From Mycteria americana (lineage: Eukaryota > Chordata > Aves > Ciconiiformes > Ciconiidae): DNA of 64,000 bases. Below the pieces are notes generated by a model. That model searched no databases and was not told the origin of the DNA. It saw nothing but the letters and a program-made list of their open reading frames with translations. Shown one piece after another: positions 47,690 through 61,620 of the stretch. Made by a program: the position numbers and the translations under genes. Each line of letters opens with the position of its first letter. Position 1 is the first letter of the stretch. Location of the stretch: the NCBI RefSeq assembly GCF_035582795.1, contig NC_134367.1:89015062-89079061 (forward strand), in the 5' to 3' direction.

Positions 47690-50600
47690 CAAAATGACTA
47701 CACCAGATTACCCATGATCCCATTTCTGGAGAGACTCCCACAGCAAGGCTCTACAAAACTCGAGGATGTAAAATTAGAAATCCTGGGAGCAATTCGTGCT
47801 CTCTTGTGGAGTGTTTCATCCCCCTGTGCAGTGTTAAAGTGCTGCTATGCAGGCCGCGGGAATATAAACACTAATTACTGTAGCCATGTAACTGAAGTCA
47901 TAAAGAACTTTACAGTATGACTAATAAGCAATTAGATGCTAAATTAAGAACCAGAACATGATGGTCTATAGTCCATCAAAGGAGGGACAAAGACTCTCAG
48001 AAGACAGATACAGTATTTTATGGAAGAAATGTGTAGCTCAAAAGTCTAACTGTGGCATTTGAAGATACACAGCATGAACAGACACATGGTATTGCCAATG
48101 ACTTGATCTTACATGTATGCTGAGCCTATCAACAAAGTTATTAATTAGCTGAAAAGAACATCATGGTCACTCCATAGATGAGGACAGCAAAAGAAGAATA
48201 CATTATACAGCTTATAAGGCAGTGAATCAATGCACAGAGAGGGGAGCTGTGGCTTGGGTTCTTCGGACTCAAGCTGCCGGACAGTCAGGGCATGATTTAG
48301 TCGCCTACACACTGGGATTGGGTCCCTCCTACCCAAACAAGGTACTTTTCCAGCTGATTTATTACTGTCATGGGAGTAATGAAACTCACACATACTTGAA
48401 AGGAACTTGTTTGGCATGGACAGGATTTGCAGGATTGAGTAAGCTGTCCATTGTGTAGCCTTTCCCAGATTTCCTTCTGAACCTTCCTCCCAGCTCACAT
48501 CAGAAGAGGCTCAGGTGCTGTAAGAAGAGGCTCAGGAGCCTTGCCAGGGAAGGTGGAGGCTGCTGTGAGGGAATCAGCTTTCCAGCCTACTACTTTTCTT
48601 CCTGGATGAGCAATTTGTCTCAAAGTACTCCACCTCCTCTGAAACCCTCTCACGCACATGGGTGGCATTCCCTGAGAGAACAGCTCAGTCGCTCTCCTGA
48701 TAAGCTTGCAGAGTGCATGGCTTCATGCTCCAGCTGGTCCGGCCATGGCTTAGCACTTAGGAGCTGCTAGGAAAAACATAGCACCTGGGTGTCATGTAAA
48801 TGGTTAGGGCCAGAACAGAGTCAGGAGATGGGTCCCATAGTAAAAAAAGGTCCTGGACAGCAATCAGAGAAGCCAGGTTTTGCATCAAACCAAGGATTTA
48901 GGGAGGAAGCTTGGTCAGAAGTTAAGCTGATGTTGAGAAGACAAGGCAGGAGCCTGGACAGAAGACGAGAGGCACTCAAGGAAACCCTAGAGGAAAGGAT
49001 ATCTGCCTTGTGAGGACCCACTGAGTAGAGAATACATTTGTGTTCAAAATCTTCTTTATTCTGTCTTACAATGTAGTTTAGAGAGTTGTGTTGTCAGATT
49101 TAATTGCTTTCCGATTCTAATAAAAGGGCCTTGGACAGCCATGTGAGGAAAAGTGGAGAACAGCAGGGCAAGGTCAGCTCAGCGTGCTGGCTGACTCATC
49201 CCAGCACAGGCAGCAGTACTGGCTGCTCAGGGACGCAAGTCCTTATATTCTTCTTTGCTGCCAAAGCCTCTAGCTGCCCCTGAGACAGTCAAACCCTCTG
49301 ATCAGGATATGAACACCCATGTCTGACTCCCAAATCGTTCACCTCGTCTGTCTTACCTCTGTTCAGCCAAACACATCAACTTTCAAACCAATTTTCAGTC
49401 TAGAATTCGCTTGACCCACCATTGCTATGGGAGTGGAAGGTGAGTTTCAAAATTGGCTCCCAGTGTTCCTTTTCAATAGCAGCACACAAAGTACAGGAAA
49501 ATCACCCATCAGCCTTATAAAGAGCATCTTGTGCAACCTGTTAACTGAAAATTGTCTGAGACATTGACAAATGCAATTTGATCACACAGTGATAACTGAA
49601 CTCTACCCTGAATCACAATAGCAGGGCCTTCTGATAGTGGCACTGAACATTTTCTCTGTAGCCTTCTCTTGCAACACCAAGGTGTTCTTTCAGTTCACTG
49701 ATGCTGCCGTGCAGCTGCTGTCCTACAGCCGTAAGACTTGAGTATCCTCAGCAGTGGGAGAAGAAACTGGGGCTGGCAGGTGTACACCCAGAACTGCTGC
49801 AGGCAAGTCGAGCAAATGACACATATGAAATCTGTGTATCCTGATGAGTGATAAAACAGTAGAGGCATTTTATTTTTTTTAATCTGACTCATGCATTCAC
49901 TTCCTCTGTCTGAAGGCAACACGTAGGTGAGAACAACCTTGCTTCCAATAACTGGAAGAATTTTCCCCCAGATGGAACTTCCTTGGTCACTAACTGCTGG
50001 CAAGCAGCCTGGGGAATTTCGAATACAGTTTTAAAACAGTTTCTGAAGCAGGAAGGGACCTTCAAAAAGGCAGTGAAATTGAGTATTTCTGAACTGATCA
50101 ACTAAGCCTGGACTAAGTGTGTTACCTTCTAACCATGGAAGATCAATGACGAGATCTGTAGGAGGGGCTCAGCACTGCTGGGATGGAGTGAGAATGGTAT
50201 GGTGGTACCAAGAAGTCCTCGTAGCGCTTGGAGACTTTCGCTGACCCCCTTCTGTAAGTGCATGTCTGATCTTTGCCTAGAGCTGCACACTTTCCTAGCA
50301 TTTGTATTCTTTGGGGGACCTGGAAGGGGGCAGAGAACATGGCCCAAGGGCTGCTGATGGCCTCTCCTGACCCTGGATGAATAGCTGCCCAGAACCTTCC
50401 CACAGCAGACAGAGGTGAAGATATCTGCATGCCTCAGTGCTTTTTCCTGCAGGAGGCAAAGTTTCTGGGACAGAAGAGGTCTGCCTATCAGGACCCTACT
50501 GGGAGGGAGCTTGGGGCATGTACGGTCGTGAAGCTGTCAGTGGAAGGATAGGTGACCTCTCCTGAGAGCTGAAATGGGGCAAAGAGAGAGAAAGCTTTTG

Positions 50601-53600
50601 ATCGTGGAGGTGGGGGAGAAGTTTCTTTGCTGAGAAGGTTCCTTCAAACCCTCCATGGCAGGAGCCACCAGCTCCACCTCCGACCTCTCTAACCTTTATC
50701 AAAGTTCCCATCTGTGGCTGTTGCTTGCAGAGCCTTTATCAAGTTTCCCTCCACCCGCCCCGTTTCCCACCAACTCCTTTTAAAGGAGCGTTTAGGCAAA
50801 CCACGCACCAGCTCCTTTCCCTTTCCTGCCAGATTTTCACAAAGCAGCACAAAAGCAGTCTTCCACCGCTGCTTTCTACAGGGCAGAATACACAAGTCAC
50901 TGTGGCTACCTCCTTCTCTCTAACAGTCCAGCATGCTCAAGGCTAGTGAGGGCAGGTTACCCAGAGCTCTGGAGAAACATGGGATGGTTCCTCCGGGCTC
51001 TCAAGATGGCCGTCAAAGCCCCCAGCCAGGTGGTGACACAAGGAAGGTCAGAAGGACACAGACAGCCAGCGAGGATGGGATGGTGGGTCGCAAGCCAACC
51101 GGGCAAGTGTCTCGCTTCCTCGCCAAGGTCGTGCAGGGCACAGCAACTACCAGCAATTCAGAGGCTGTCGGGAAGACTAGCGCTCTGCTTGCTGTCCACG
51201 GCCCGCCCTGTCGCAGGGAGACGACTAAATACATGTTCAGCTTCCACGCTGCACGTGGTAAGGCCAGAGGTAAACACAGCGTAGGCTTTTTCCACTCTGT
51301 ACAGGGACATGGTTCTGTGACCCAGGGATGCAAAGCAGTGTGTGGCATCTTCCATCATGTAAAGGAGCACCCAGACACCGCAAATGGTCCAGCCCCCGGT
51401 TGCAGACACGGTGCCTGTGTCCTCCCTGGGTCACGGCTGGAGTTAAGGAAGATGTGACAGTCCTGAATTCTTCTAGCGAAGCCTATTGTGTTTCGTAAGT
51501 CACATGAAGTGAATCACCCGAACACCAGGTACTTCAGCCTACTGATCCAGTCCCGTTGCACTGAATTACTTTCTAATGCAGACATAGCTCCACTAGCACA
51601 AGGATCCCCAGGAATAAGCAAAGCTGTAGCAAATACTGGGCTTGGGAAGCGGAGGGGAGACCAACAAAGCAGCCAGCAGCAGCTCCCCGCGAGAGATGGG
51701 AACACAGTTACAGCTGCTCTTCTGTGGATCCACAAACCAAACCAGACCTCGCTTCCTGGGGCTCCTCCAGCTATCCTGCTCGGGCTGCTCAGGCTCCCAC
51801 TCCATGCAGGCAGCCCCGACCAGCCTGACTCACAGCAGAAGACAGACAAGGTATGGTACCCGTCCTCCACACCACAGCTTTCCCAGATGTTGGATTTACT
51901 CTGATCAGACATGTTAGCTGGATGTGAAAGCAGGCTGCACCCACAGGATAATATCTTGGTACTGAGAATTAAATACATGAAATTTAATGTTCCTTTCACA
52001 TCAGTACCTTGTGGAAGCATTGATTTGTAATGATGACTTGAAAGTGTACATACGCAAGAAGGATGCTAGAAGCAGAAAGGATTTGTGTGCGGTTTTTGTC
52101 TAGTCCATACTTCCTACACAATTTTGGACAAAATGACATCTTGGGATCCCTTCCAGCCCCGTTTCTTCTGAGTTTATAGTGCCATTAAATATGGTAACTT
52201 CATTGTTATTGGGATAGAGGCCCAATAACAATTCCTTATCTTTCTGGACAAGAAAAGAGGTTTTATTGTTTTATTTAATGATGCTATTCTTCACTGATTA
52301 CATGATGTTTTAGCACTCGTCAAAATTCAGCGTCTGTACCCTGACCTCCTTTTTCCCCCCAAATCATACTAATAACCTCAGTAAATTTGAAGTTATCAGT
52401 AAGCTTTACGGATCCGGGGAGCTTAGTGTTTTGGTGAAATATCAGTGTATGTGTGTTAAGATGGACTCTAGAAACTTTCCAGAAACTGAGCTGTATTAAT
52501 TATGAAAAAATTAGGTTTAACCAGCATTTATATAAATGCGCAGATTCTGGACAGTTTGTGGCCGATACACTTTTACAAATGAGCTAAAATCAGTCCGTAT
52601 GTCATTCTTCGTAACTACACATTGAAATTGTATAAGAATGTGAAATTAACTGAAAAAGCAGCACTCTTGTGGATAACGATAATATAAAAAATTAGCACTT
52701 TTCTCAACTGAATTCTGCACAATTTCGTTAATTACCTGTCTTAGCTCTGGATCTGAAATCACAGCGCTTAAAAGCCCAGTGACAGGTGACAGACTGTTCT
52801 TAGCAGACACGCCCTTAGTAACTAGGGAGCTGATGGTTACTGAGTTTTAAATAAAATCAAAATGCTTAAATTCTACTCCTCTGAGTGCATAGCAGCTCTG
52901 CATTTTTTGGAGAAAGACCTAATAAATGAAATAGCGAGGGTGTGGGGACTGTTCCATGATTTGATTTAAAAATAACAGTGTAATGCCTGAAGCTCTTCTT
53001 AGGGATTGGTCTTTCGCCACAACTCATCTGAGCAGATAATTACGCCAGCTATAGGTAAGATTTTAAAGAGAACTCTAATATGTTCCAAATAAATCTGAGG
53101 CTTGCCTGTAGTTAGGCTGGGAAAAAAAAGAACCCAAAACCCAGAACTTTGAACAGCATTAGTTTTTTCATATTCATTACAAGCATTTGAAAAAGATGGG
53201 GAATTTAAGATAAACTGCTGTATCGCAATGATCATCTTGATCGACGAGTTTAAAGTACCCTCACAGGAGGTAAACAAATGTAAAAAGGAAACCATAAAAT
53301 ACGGGAATGTACGTATTGCTCCCAAGCGCGAGGACGAGGTGGGAATCGGATGGAACCGACACTATTATTCAGAATTACACTATTGTAAGCCCCAGCTAGG
53401 ACTCTGAAGGACCATTCATCAAAGTAAGAACTCCTTTCCCTTCCTCACCTTAGAAATGGCCCCTCTCTGAAGGACAGGGTTTGGTGGAGCTTGCTGTTGA
53501 AGCTTCCCGCCCACACAGACTTCCCCAGGACCAGAAGAATAACTCACCAGCTACCTCTGACTGCTGTTAGGCTATTTTAGCTGTAGTAGACCAGAAAAAC

Positions 53601-56600
53601 TAATCTGTTAGAGATCAATTATATCCAGCTGTCTAAGAATTTTAAACAGTTTATTAGTGAGGTAATTAAGCACATGTTTAGCTTCTGCTCTCATTCCTGC
53701 AGACATACTGAGAAGGCACCAGTCTGACATGCTGGGAAAATAAAACTGTCAGCATGGGAAAATGTACGGGAAAATAAAACTACCAGCATAAAGAAAGAAA
53801 ACCTTTTGCCTAGATCAGTAGCCACTGAATAGATGCCCACACCCAGGAGATCTGCAACCGAATTTAGGGTGCAGCTAGCTATTTCACCGGTGAGGATAAT
53901 GGCCCTGGGCCCTACACTAAGGTTAGGGAAACTCCTGAAGGCTTCCCCAGCAGCCCCACTGTGCGGGGGGACGACAACTAACAGCTCTGTGCAGAGGGTG
54001 CACACGAATCCCCCAGTCCACCCGGAGAGCTCCAGCTGCCCTACTACTTTCCAAAACCTCAGAGCACAGGTTCTGCCCCCCACCAAATTCTGCTGGCTGT
54101 CTTGCATCAGGTGCTCTGTAGAGTTAATTGGTAGATATAAGTGACTTCAGCCCAGCTTTACGCAGGAAACTAGGATCCTCCAAAATCAAAATCCAACAGA
54201 AGGTTGCAGCCCTTGGTAGCCAGTCACCCACAGACTGACGCAGCCTTGAGGCCAGGTCACAGCGTGGCGTCAGGAAAAGAGCAAAAAATACTGGATCTGA
54301 AAAGAGCAGCAACAAGATATGAAGTATTTTTAATCTCTGATCCTTCACAGAAAGCAACAGAAACCGCGTCAGATACAGAAATATTTATATGCTAAATTAA
54401 CACTCTCAGTGTGCAAGACATGAAGTCATTCCTGCCACTCAATGAGAAAAACCTTGAATTCTTGCCAGGGAACCTGGACACCACAGCGGGACACCTGAGG
54501 TGCCTGCAAATCTGGAACAACTGTTTGGAAATAGTATGTTGTGCTCAACTTTGATCTCTCAAATCTCAGCCTTGCAGACTAGCTGTTTCTTATGGGACCC
54601 TTCTGAAGCCGTAAGCTTTCTCTCCTTTGCCCCTTGCCAAAGGTGCGCTATTTTGTATAGGAGATCTTGCCCTAGCATACTGAAACCAGCCTTTGTAGCA
54701 CGATGAGAAAACATACCCTGACTTCTCTGAATCTCTCGATGTATTTCGGATGGCAGCTGTCTTAGAAGTACACTGTTTCTTCCAGCAGAACAAAACACCT
54801 TGCATCTGGCAGGGTACTAGCAGACAGTCATGTCGCCAGACAAGGTGGTGTGGGGCTAAGTCAGTGAAACCTGTTCGGTACTTGATTACAAAATTAAAAT
54901 CGAAAACCCAAACCCCTTACTTGTGACACCCCCCCCCCAAAAAAAAAAAAAAGAAAAAGAAAAAAAACCCCAAGATATAACGAGATCTACCTGATGCCCC
55001 ATATTTTTTTCCTAGTTGATACATGGCACTGTTTCCGGACATCCTTCCCAGTTGTCCGATTTGTCTACTTTGATACGCTCTGCTCCTTGAATGTGGCTCC
55101 TCTTTCCCTGTATGCTGCCAATTATACATCTACTTTAACAGCACACTGCATGCAAAACACACTGTCAAAGTGGCTCCTGGCACACCACTTCTCTCCTCTC
55201 TTACCCTTCAGTTCAGTGATAGCATTACATTATATCACTGTCTGTGTTAAAAACGAACCAGTTGTCCAGACCATAGTACATTAATGCAATAAGAAGGTTC
55301 TTTCCCTTCTCTGGGCTTTAACCTGATCTTGGCAAAAATGCAAGAGCCACAGTGAGTAATGCAAGAAGTTAATTTAGCTAGTGTTGGATATACAGGGGAA
55401 AGTGTGAGGACAGGAGAAGCACACCATACCTCCTCAGAATATCCTTGCAGCCTCCAGCGACTTGTGCTCAGGGAATTCTTACACCTGAGAGGGTGCCTGA
55501 GAATTTAATAGCCTTCAACAGATTTTATTTTTTTTTTTTTCACTATGAATCTTCTAGTTCTGTTGTGCTGTTTAAACAGCTTATTTCTAAATAAATTTCT
55601 TACTGGCGCAACCCTCTTCAGTTTGTTATGAATTCTCAGAAACCACATCCCAAAAGAAACAATTACCATACAAATATCTTATTAGTTCTAGTCTCCACTT
55701 TTCCCTCAGGAATTAATAAAGATTAAGCCTGACACATCCATATGACAGACGTGGAACACGAGGCTCAGAGTTCATAATAGCCCCCCTCCACACTGTTCAT
55801 GACAGAAACCTCAGGACAGCTACCGTATTTTGAAAAATTAAGACATGAAATGGAAGGGGAAGTTCTAAAAGAAAGTTAGGATAAACATGTCAGGAATGAA
55901 ATGGGCCTAAGTAAAGTAGCTCTGAGGCAAGAGAAGAGTTCCCTTCCACACTCCTGTTTCTATAACCCGATGGTTACTAGGTCATTATTATTCGGATTTG
56001 TTTCAGAAAGAGCATATATCTCCTCATGTCTTCAATTTCAGAAAACAAGTTCCACATCTTACAAAGTTGCAACTTTAAAAAATGGACCAAAAAGCAGCAG
56101 AAATAAATACTACCGCATCTGCTTGAAGTGGATTACAGTGACGTACAAGAAAGCTTAGTGTCTGTCAGTATTTGCCACTAATACATTTAAGACATGCTTT
56201 ATAGACAAAATAAAAGTAATTTGCATTATATGACAAATTTTGATTAATTAAGAAAAACTCTGTTCTATTTTTAGTCAGAAGCATCCTTAAGCACAATTGC
56301 TACTGATAAGTCAGGAAATTCTACATGTAGCTCTACATCTAACAGTATAGCTGCAATTATAATCGTTATGTTTTATATAAGCCTTCTTTTTTGATATAAA
56401 CCCCTCTTTCTTTTTGAATCAGGTGCTTGAATAAGATAAACAGATTAAAAGATCTAGCAGAAGAAATAAAGCCATTAGAAGCCTGCCCTTGTTTCCTTGG
56501 CTTTTAGGGGAGTACATTGAATTAACATCTCTTACGTGATGCCGCTGAAAATATCATTTGTACAGGCAGCGAGGAATAAGTTAGGCAAAGTCAACCTACA

Positions 56601-59600
56601 GAAATGACCAGCGAAGCAAACCCAGAATAAAACTGTCTTGCAGTTGAAATTTAATTTGCATTAGCATTAATGCTGGGGGGAAAAAAGTAATTTTTCTTCT
56701 TCAGTTGCGCGAGCGTGGTTGCTGACTGCCTTGGCAACAGCAGCCCGCACACACTCGTCGTGCCTGCCCGTCCCCACATGGGTGGCTACTCCGACATAAC
56801 CTACTGCACAGTACCTCTACAGCCATCATAACAAATACTTACCACCACAAAGCTGTCGAAATATACAACTCCTACACATTTGCATCCAATAACATACTGT
56901 CCTCCTCCTGAAGGACAAACACCCTCACGACAACTGAGGTCATGAGTGGGATAACCATCCTCTTCCCGACTTCTGGCAATTCTAAGTACCCCTTGCTTTC
57001 ACGGCTTACGAAATGGCACACGGTCACCACAAGCAATTGCCTGACTGCTATTTAAGTAGCTTCAGGGTGACCACGAAGACAGACAAAAAGTCCCGCTGGA
57101 CATCTCCAAAATTTGTCTTGAGGCACGCCTCAGCTACTAGCCCAGGAACCTGATGGCCTGCTACCTACCAAACAACATCTGCGACGGAGCGACTTCTTGA
57201 GGCACTTGATCTGAAGCTGCACTGCTCTCAAAAGACCAGTGTGTTTCTCCCCTCACAACGGCCAGGCAACAGCTTTTTGTGTAGCGTTAATTTTCAGCTG
57301 CATCAGGGGATGCAGAGCTGGCGGTGCAAAGGAGAAGGCAGGATTGCACAGCAAAGAAGCGGAAGGTCTGGACCACCTCTGGTGTCAGCAGCCCACCTTG
57401 GAACAGTTTAAGCTACATGTGGAGCTGAACAGCAAAGCAGAGAGTGGTTTGATACCAACAGAGCGAGCAGCCCCCACTTGCCAGTAACAACTGCTACGGA
57501 CAGAGCAGGAGGAGAGCCTTCACAAACCACCTGGGCAGAGCATGCAACCCTTAGGGAGATGCTGAATTCTTCTCACTGAAGGTTAGTTACCTGCAAGGTC
57601 TATGGCAGCCATCAACCTAAAGTGGTTGTTATTCATACCACCTCGTAAATGTATTTCTTAGGACAGGCTGTCGCATCTTTTGCAGGTGCTTGCTTCTCCA
57701 CAAGGCTACATAAACAGCTTATGGTATAGGAATAACTTACACGACAAACAGGTGCTAAAGGCAGGAAATTCCACGTTTGTGTGATGGCTTCCTTCTTGCA
57801 GGGAGTACAGCCCAAACTGTTTCAGAAGGAATGAGATCCTTGTATGTAGGTTCAGACCCCTCAAGAAAGTGCTCTGTGTGATGAAGGAAATAATAAAGAC
57901 TGGAGAAGTCACTAAGCCAGGTTCCTGTCTGCACGGTGTGACAGGAGTACCTTTGGTCCGCTGCCCCATGTCTTGTACATGGTGGCCTCCTTCCCGCTGC
58001 TGGACTGACACGAGTTTTGCCTGGCCTGACCTTCAAACAGGGAGGTGAAGGGTGATGGGACAGAACAAGGATTGCTGCCCAAGACCAATCCAAACCATTC
58101 CCAAGCTGGCAATTTCAGGGTGGAGTGGACAGGCATGCAGCTTCACAGCAAAGGATGCTACACCTTACTGATCAACACTAATAAAAATAAGGACTGCATA
58201 AATATAGGAAACGTTCCAACTGCTGAGAACGAGCATCAGCGAGCATGATATGATGGATAAAATCAAGCATGCATAGGCAGCTTCCGTCAAGGGTCTCCAA
58301 CTCCGCATCATGACATTAAGGAAAGAAGTATCTATATCAGTCGTGTCCTTTAGGGTCAGAAAACCAAGGCAGCAATCCCAAACGTATACATGAGCTGCCC
58401 GGCTTCCAGAAACGGTGTAGTGGCCCTCTCAATGGAGGAAGGCACGTAGGCCAGGGCAGTTGCTCAGCCACCTTCCCCGCAGGACACGCTGGCAGGACGC
58501 AACGGAAGATACTCTGGGATGTGCCTCTGCTGGGCCAGCTGTACCAAGGGTTTAATCAAGGGTCGGTCCAGCCCTTGTAGCAAATCATGCTGGCAAGGCA
58601 GCGGGCATATTTCAGCAGCTCTCACATTCCCTGTACTATCATCCTCATAGACATAACGGTACCACATGCCCGCACGGCCTCATCCCGCTTTATCAACTAA
58701 CAGGCTAAAACCTGCATTTTAGCTAGCTAGAACAAGTTATCCACATTTTTATTTGAATCCAGGATGAGGAAAAGAACATCCTACTTCCAGAGCCTTCAAA
58801 ACACGTCAGGAGAAAAGCAGCAGAAGTACGAAGCCCACGCTTCACGAGCCCTGCCCTCCTCGAGAGCCGGAGGACATCACCCCGTGCCCCCACACACCCC
58901 AACGTCTCAGGTCCCTACGGGCCACGAAGGCAAGCCAGCTGCGGGCTCGAGGCTATCACGGAGGTGTCACATCAGCGGCCCCTCCGCTTGTAAGCTAAGG
59001 AGGCTCCAGCTCAAGTGTCTTCACTGATCCCAAGCACTGAAAAGCAGCCCTCTGTGTACTCCCAACTCCACAGAGGGTAATAGTTAATAATTTTAGAGCA
59101 ACTTCTAAAACAGACGGGGCAGAACTGTGATGTGCAGTAGCAAAGCAGATTAATGACCGAGTAGCAAAGAGAGGGAAAAAAATTACAATGTTATGTTTAT
59201 TGCCAATGGGTATTAATTTGTGTGATTCGGGCATCTGGAAAAAGGACAAGTTACGTGCAGCACGAAGGGGAAAACCATGCGGTTCTCCTTAGCCTGTTCT
59301 TGACTGTCAGACAGAAGATGCTGTTTGTGTACTCTACTCTCCAGCACCTGAATTCTACAACCAATTTCCTGTTTCAAAGCAAGAAAGATCCTTCCATTCT
59401 TCTCCTTCAAAACAGGAACTTCTGCAGGCCAGGCCACCTCATCAGCAGTGAAAGCAGTGTCTGTTTTTCACCATTGTGGCCTTGTTAATCTCAGACACAT
59501 TAGCACGCTCTTGTGATTTTTTACTATATTCCTCAATGTTTGCCATTGCTTAATAAAATGCAATTACATTTTTTAAACCAACTAAGATAAAAACACACAT

Positions 59601-60840
59601 TACAAGCTCTTCCGAGGAGGGATTATGCCAATAATTTTGTTTTTCACATGTTGTAGCAAATGCCCTATGTTTGCAGCACTACATACCTGATATACATCAG
59701 CTTTAAAAAGGCGAAACTACTCACAATTCAAGCGACATTTACTGTTCTTTTTAAAACGGAGAGTAAATGTATTGAATCAGCATGTTCCATGAATTCTGAA
59801 CATTGCCTGCACAGTTTACAAAGATGGTAAAACAATGATAGATTTGGGACTGCTGGGAAGGATTGAGACTGTGTTTCTAATCCATCAGAGATTTAAAATA
59901 GTTTATGCATATGCACAATAGCACTTTTCAACTAGTGATACGTGAAAATTGATTATGTGTGAAAGTACATTGTTTCCAAAATCCTGAAAACACATAATAA
60001 CAGAAAACTCAAACTGGCTTAAATTTCAGTGTGTGAAAAAGACATTTTTATTCAGTATAGGATTAAAAAAAAACCACATCAAAATAATATTAAACAAGGT
60101 CTGAAGATATCTCATTCCTCCTAGAAAAGTAACGTGTTTCAAGACACACTATTTTTTTAGATCAAAGAGCAATACTACACATCTCTCATCCTTGTTATAC
60201 TTCATTGCCAAGATGGAAAAGGTCCTAAATTGAACCTACCCTGTAATTCACTACTTAGCAGGTGGAGACTTGTTTTCTTGCTGCAATATGTATTTTTACA
60301 GTATCTTGCAGAACGGTAAAACTCTGCCCTATCTGTCCTCTTCAGATATTACTACAGGTACAATTATACATCGAAGGCATAATTTCCAGTATGCCTACGT
60401 GATTTAGCACAGGACTTACCCCTACTGAACCCACTAGTGTTTTGCCTAATTTAGTTGTAAATGTCCCGCACAAGATCATTTTCAAGAGCACTTCTTTTGA
60501 AGCAATTCTTCCTCCACCTCCTTCCCCCTGCCACCAGGGTACTTTTCTCCCAGTTGCACATCATCTTTTCCCCATCCCATGCCAGTGCCCTGGGTTGTAT
60601 CCTGTGGACACTGAAAATAACCTCTCCTCATCGGTGCTGTCGGTGTTGTTCAGGCTATCTACACAGGCTCCCATAACCTCCTTCTCCCACTAGGTGCTAC
60701 TCACTGAGCGTGTTTACGTCTCCTAGTCCTGTCATTACTCTTTTAGGTTTTAATAACTCAGCTCAGACAGGCCGAGGCCTAGGCCATCAGGCCGCGACAC
60801 TGAGGCCGGGCCTCTCTTCGAGGATTTATGGTACACCACT
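47690..60840. other. Intergenic DNA, solo LTR C to COX20 promoter
   Basis: About 13 kb without a recognisable gene. A 174-codon frame at 50933-51457 (+) and a 168-codon frame at 51514-52020 (-) are the longest. Neither has a domain I know or a convincing splice structure. A mixed poly(C)/poly(A) tract lies at 54929-54967. No LTR, CR1, tRNA or CRISPR-like structure is visible. Confidence 0.6.
54929..54967. repeat. Poly(C) to A-rich tract
   Basis: Ten C are followed by about 29 nt of nearly pure A with single G interruptions. It is low-complexity sequence, possibly the decayed tail of a retrocopy on the + strand, but no body was recognised upstream. Confidence 0.85.
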
Positions 60841-61330
60841 GGGCCGCCAGCCCTTTTTAAACCCGCGCCCAACGCCGTGACAAGGAGCGCCGCGACGCCG
60901 ACAGCAACAGGGAGGCACACGGAGCACCCGTGTCACTCTCCCCATGCACAAGGGGCCGAGGACACGAGCGACGTGGCACCGGCCTCGCAGGGTGCCAGAG
61001 CTGCCTCTCCCGCAACAGCAAACGGAAGACCCCGGCGGCGGGAGGCGGGCGGCACAGGCCGGGAGGGGCCGGAGGCCCTGCCCCACAGCCTGCAGGGCGC
61101 GGGGCCCTCAGGGCGCTGCCGCAAGCACTGCCGCGGCCGGCGGCGAGCCCCAGGCGCCCGCTCCGGCCGGGCCCCCGCGGGGCACCGCGGGGGACCCGGG
61201 GCACCGCGATCCCCGGGCACCGCGCCACAACTGCTGCCGCCCGCGCCCGGCGGAGGCGCGCGCCTGGAGCGGGGGGGAGGGGGGGGGCGGGGCGGGCTGA
61301 GCGCCAGCGCCGCGCTCCCCCCTCCCCCCC

Positions 61331-61355
61331 CGCGTGCGTGCGTGCGCGCGCGCGC
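61331..61355. repeat. Alternating purine-pyrimidine tract (Z-DNA-prone)
   Basis: CGCGTGCGTGCGTGCGCGCG extends to a perfect 25-nt alternation just upstream of the COX20 first exon. Such CG/TG alternations are the classic Z-DNA-forming sequence. It sits in a promoter, where negative supercoiling from transcription would favour the transition. Confidence 0.85.
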
Positions 61356-61415
61356 CCTGCTCCGTGACCCATTTCACTGAACAAAGGATTTTGCTGGAAT
61401 CTCAGCGCTAGACCT

Positions 61416-61426
61416 AAAATGGCGCC
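61416..61426 (+). promoter_or_regulatory. YY1-like motif before COX20
   Basis: AAAATGGCGCC matches the YY1 core AAAATGGC with a variant 3' flank, 162 bp upstream of the COX20 start codon. Confidence 0.5.
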
Positions 61427-61587
61427 GGCGCGCTCGCCCGCCCCCGCCCCCCGCGGGCACCATAGAGATGGGGCGGGCCGGGGCGGATAGAGCGGCCCCT
61501 CCTCGTGCCTTCTCTACGCGGCCGTAGTCCGGCCTCGCTGGTGCGCGGCGGGGGAGGGGCGCGGGCCGCGGCAGGCGCTGTCACATC

Positions 61588-61620
61588 ATGGCGGGCGAGG
61601 GCGACTCTGAGCCGAGGAAG
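61588..61620 (+). CDS. COX20: COX20 coding exon 1
   Basis: ATG in the context acatcATGG, 11 codons, donor gtaatg. It is short and divergent, as usual for the N-terminus of this protein. It is placed by phase with exon 2, its CpG island and its donor site. Confidence 0.88.

Noticed and set aside
50933-52020. 174-codon (+) and 168-codon (-) frames in the intergenic region
   Set aside because: No recognisable domain, overlapping open frames on both strands, and no clear splice or promoter signals. A lineage-specific gene cannot be excluded, but nothing in the sequence supports one.
54929-54967. Poly(C)/poly(A) tract as the tail of a retrogene
   Set aside because: No coding-like body or target-site duplication could be found next to it.
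60857-61384. Long frames on both strands upstream of COX20 (up to 175 codons)
   Set aside because: Again a CpG island with stop-poor, Arg/Pro/Ala-rich translations in several frames. There are no domains and no splice structure.
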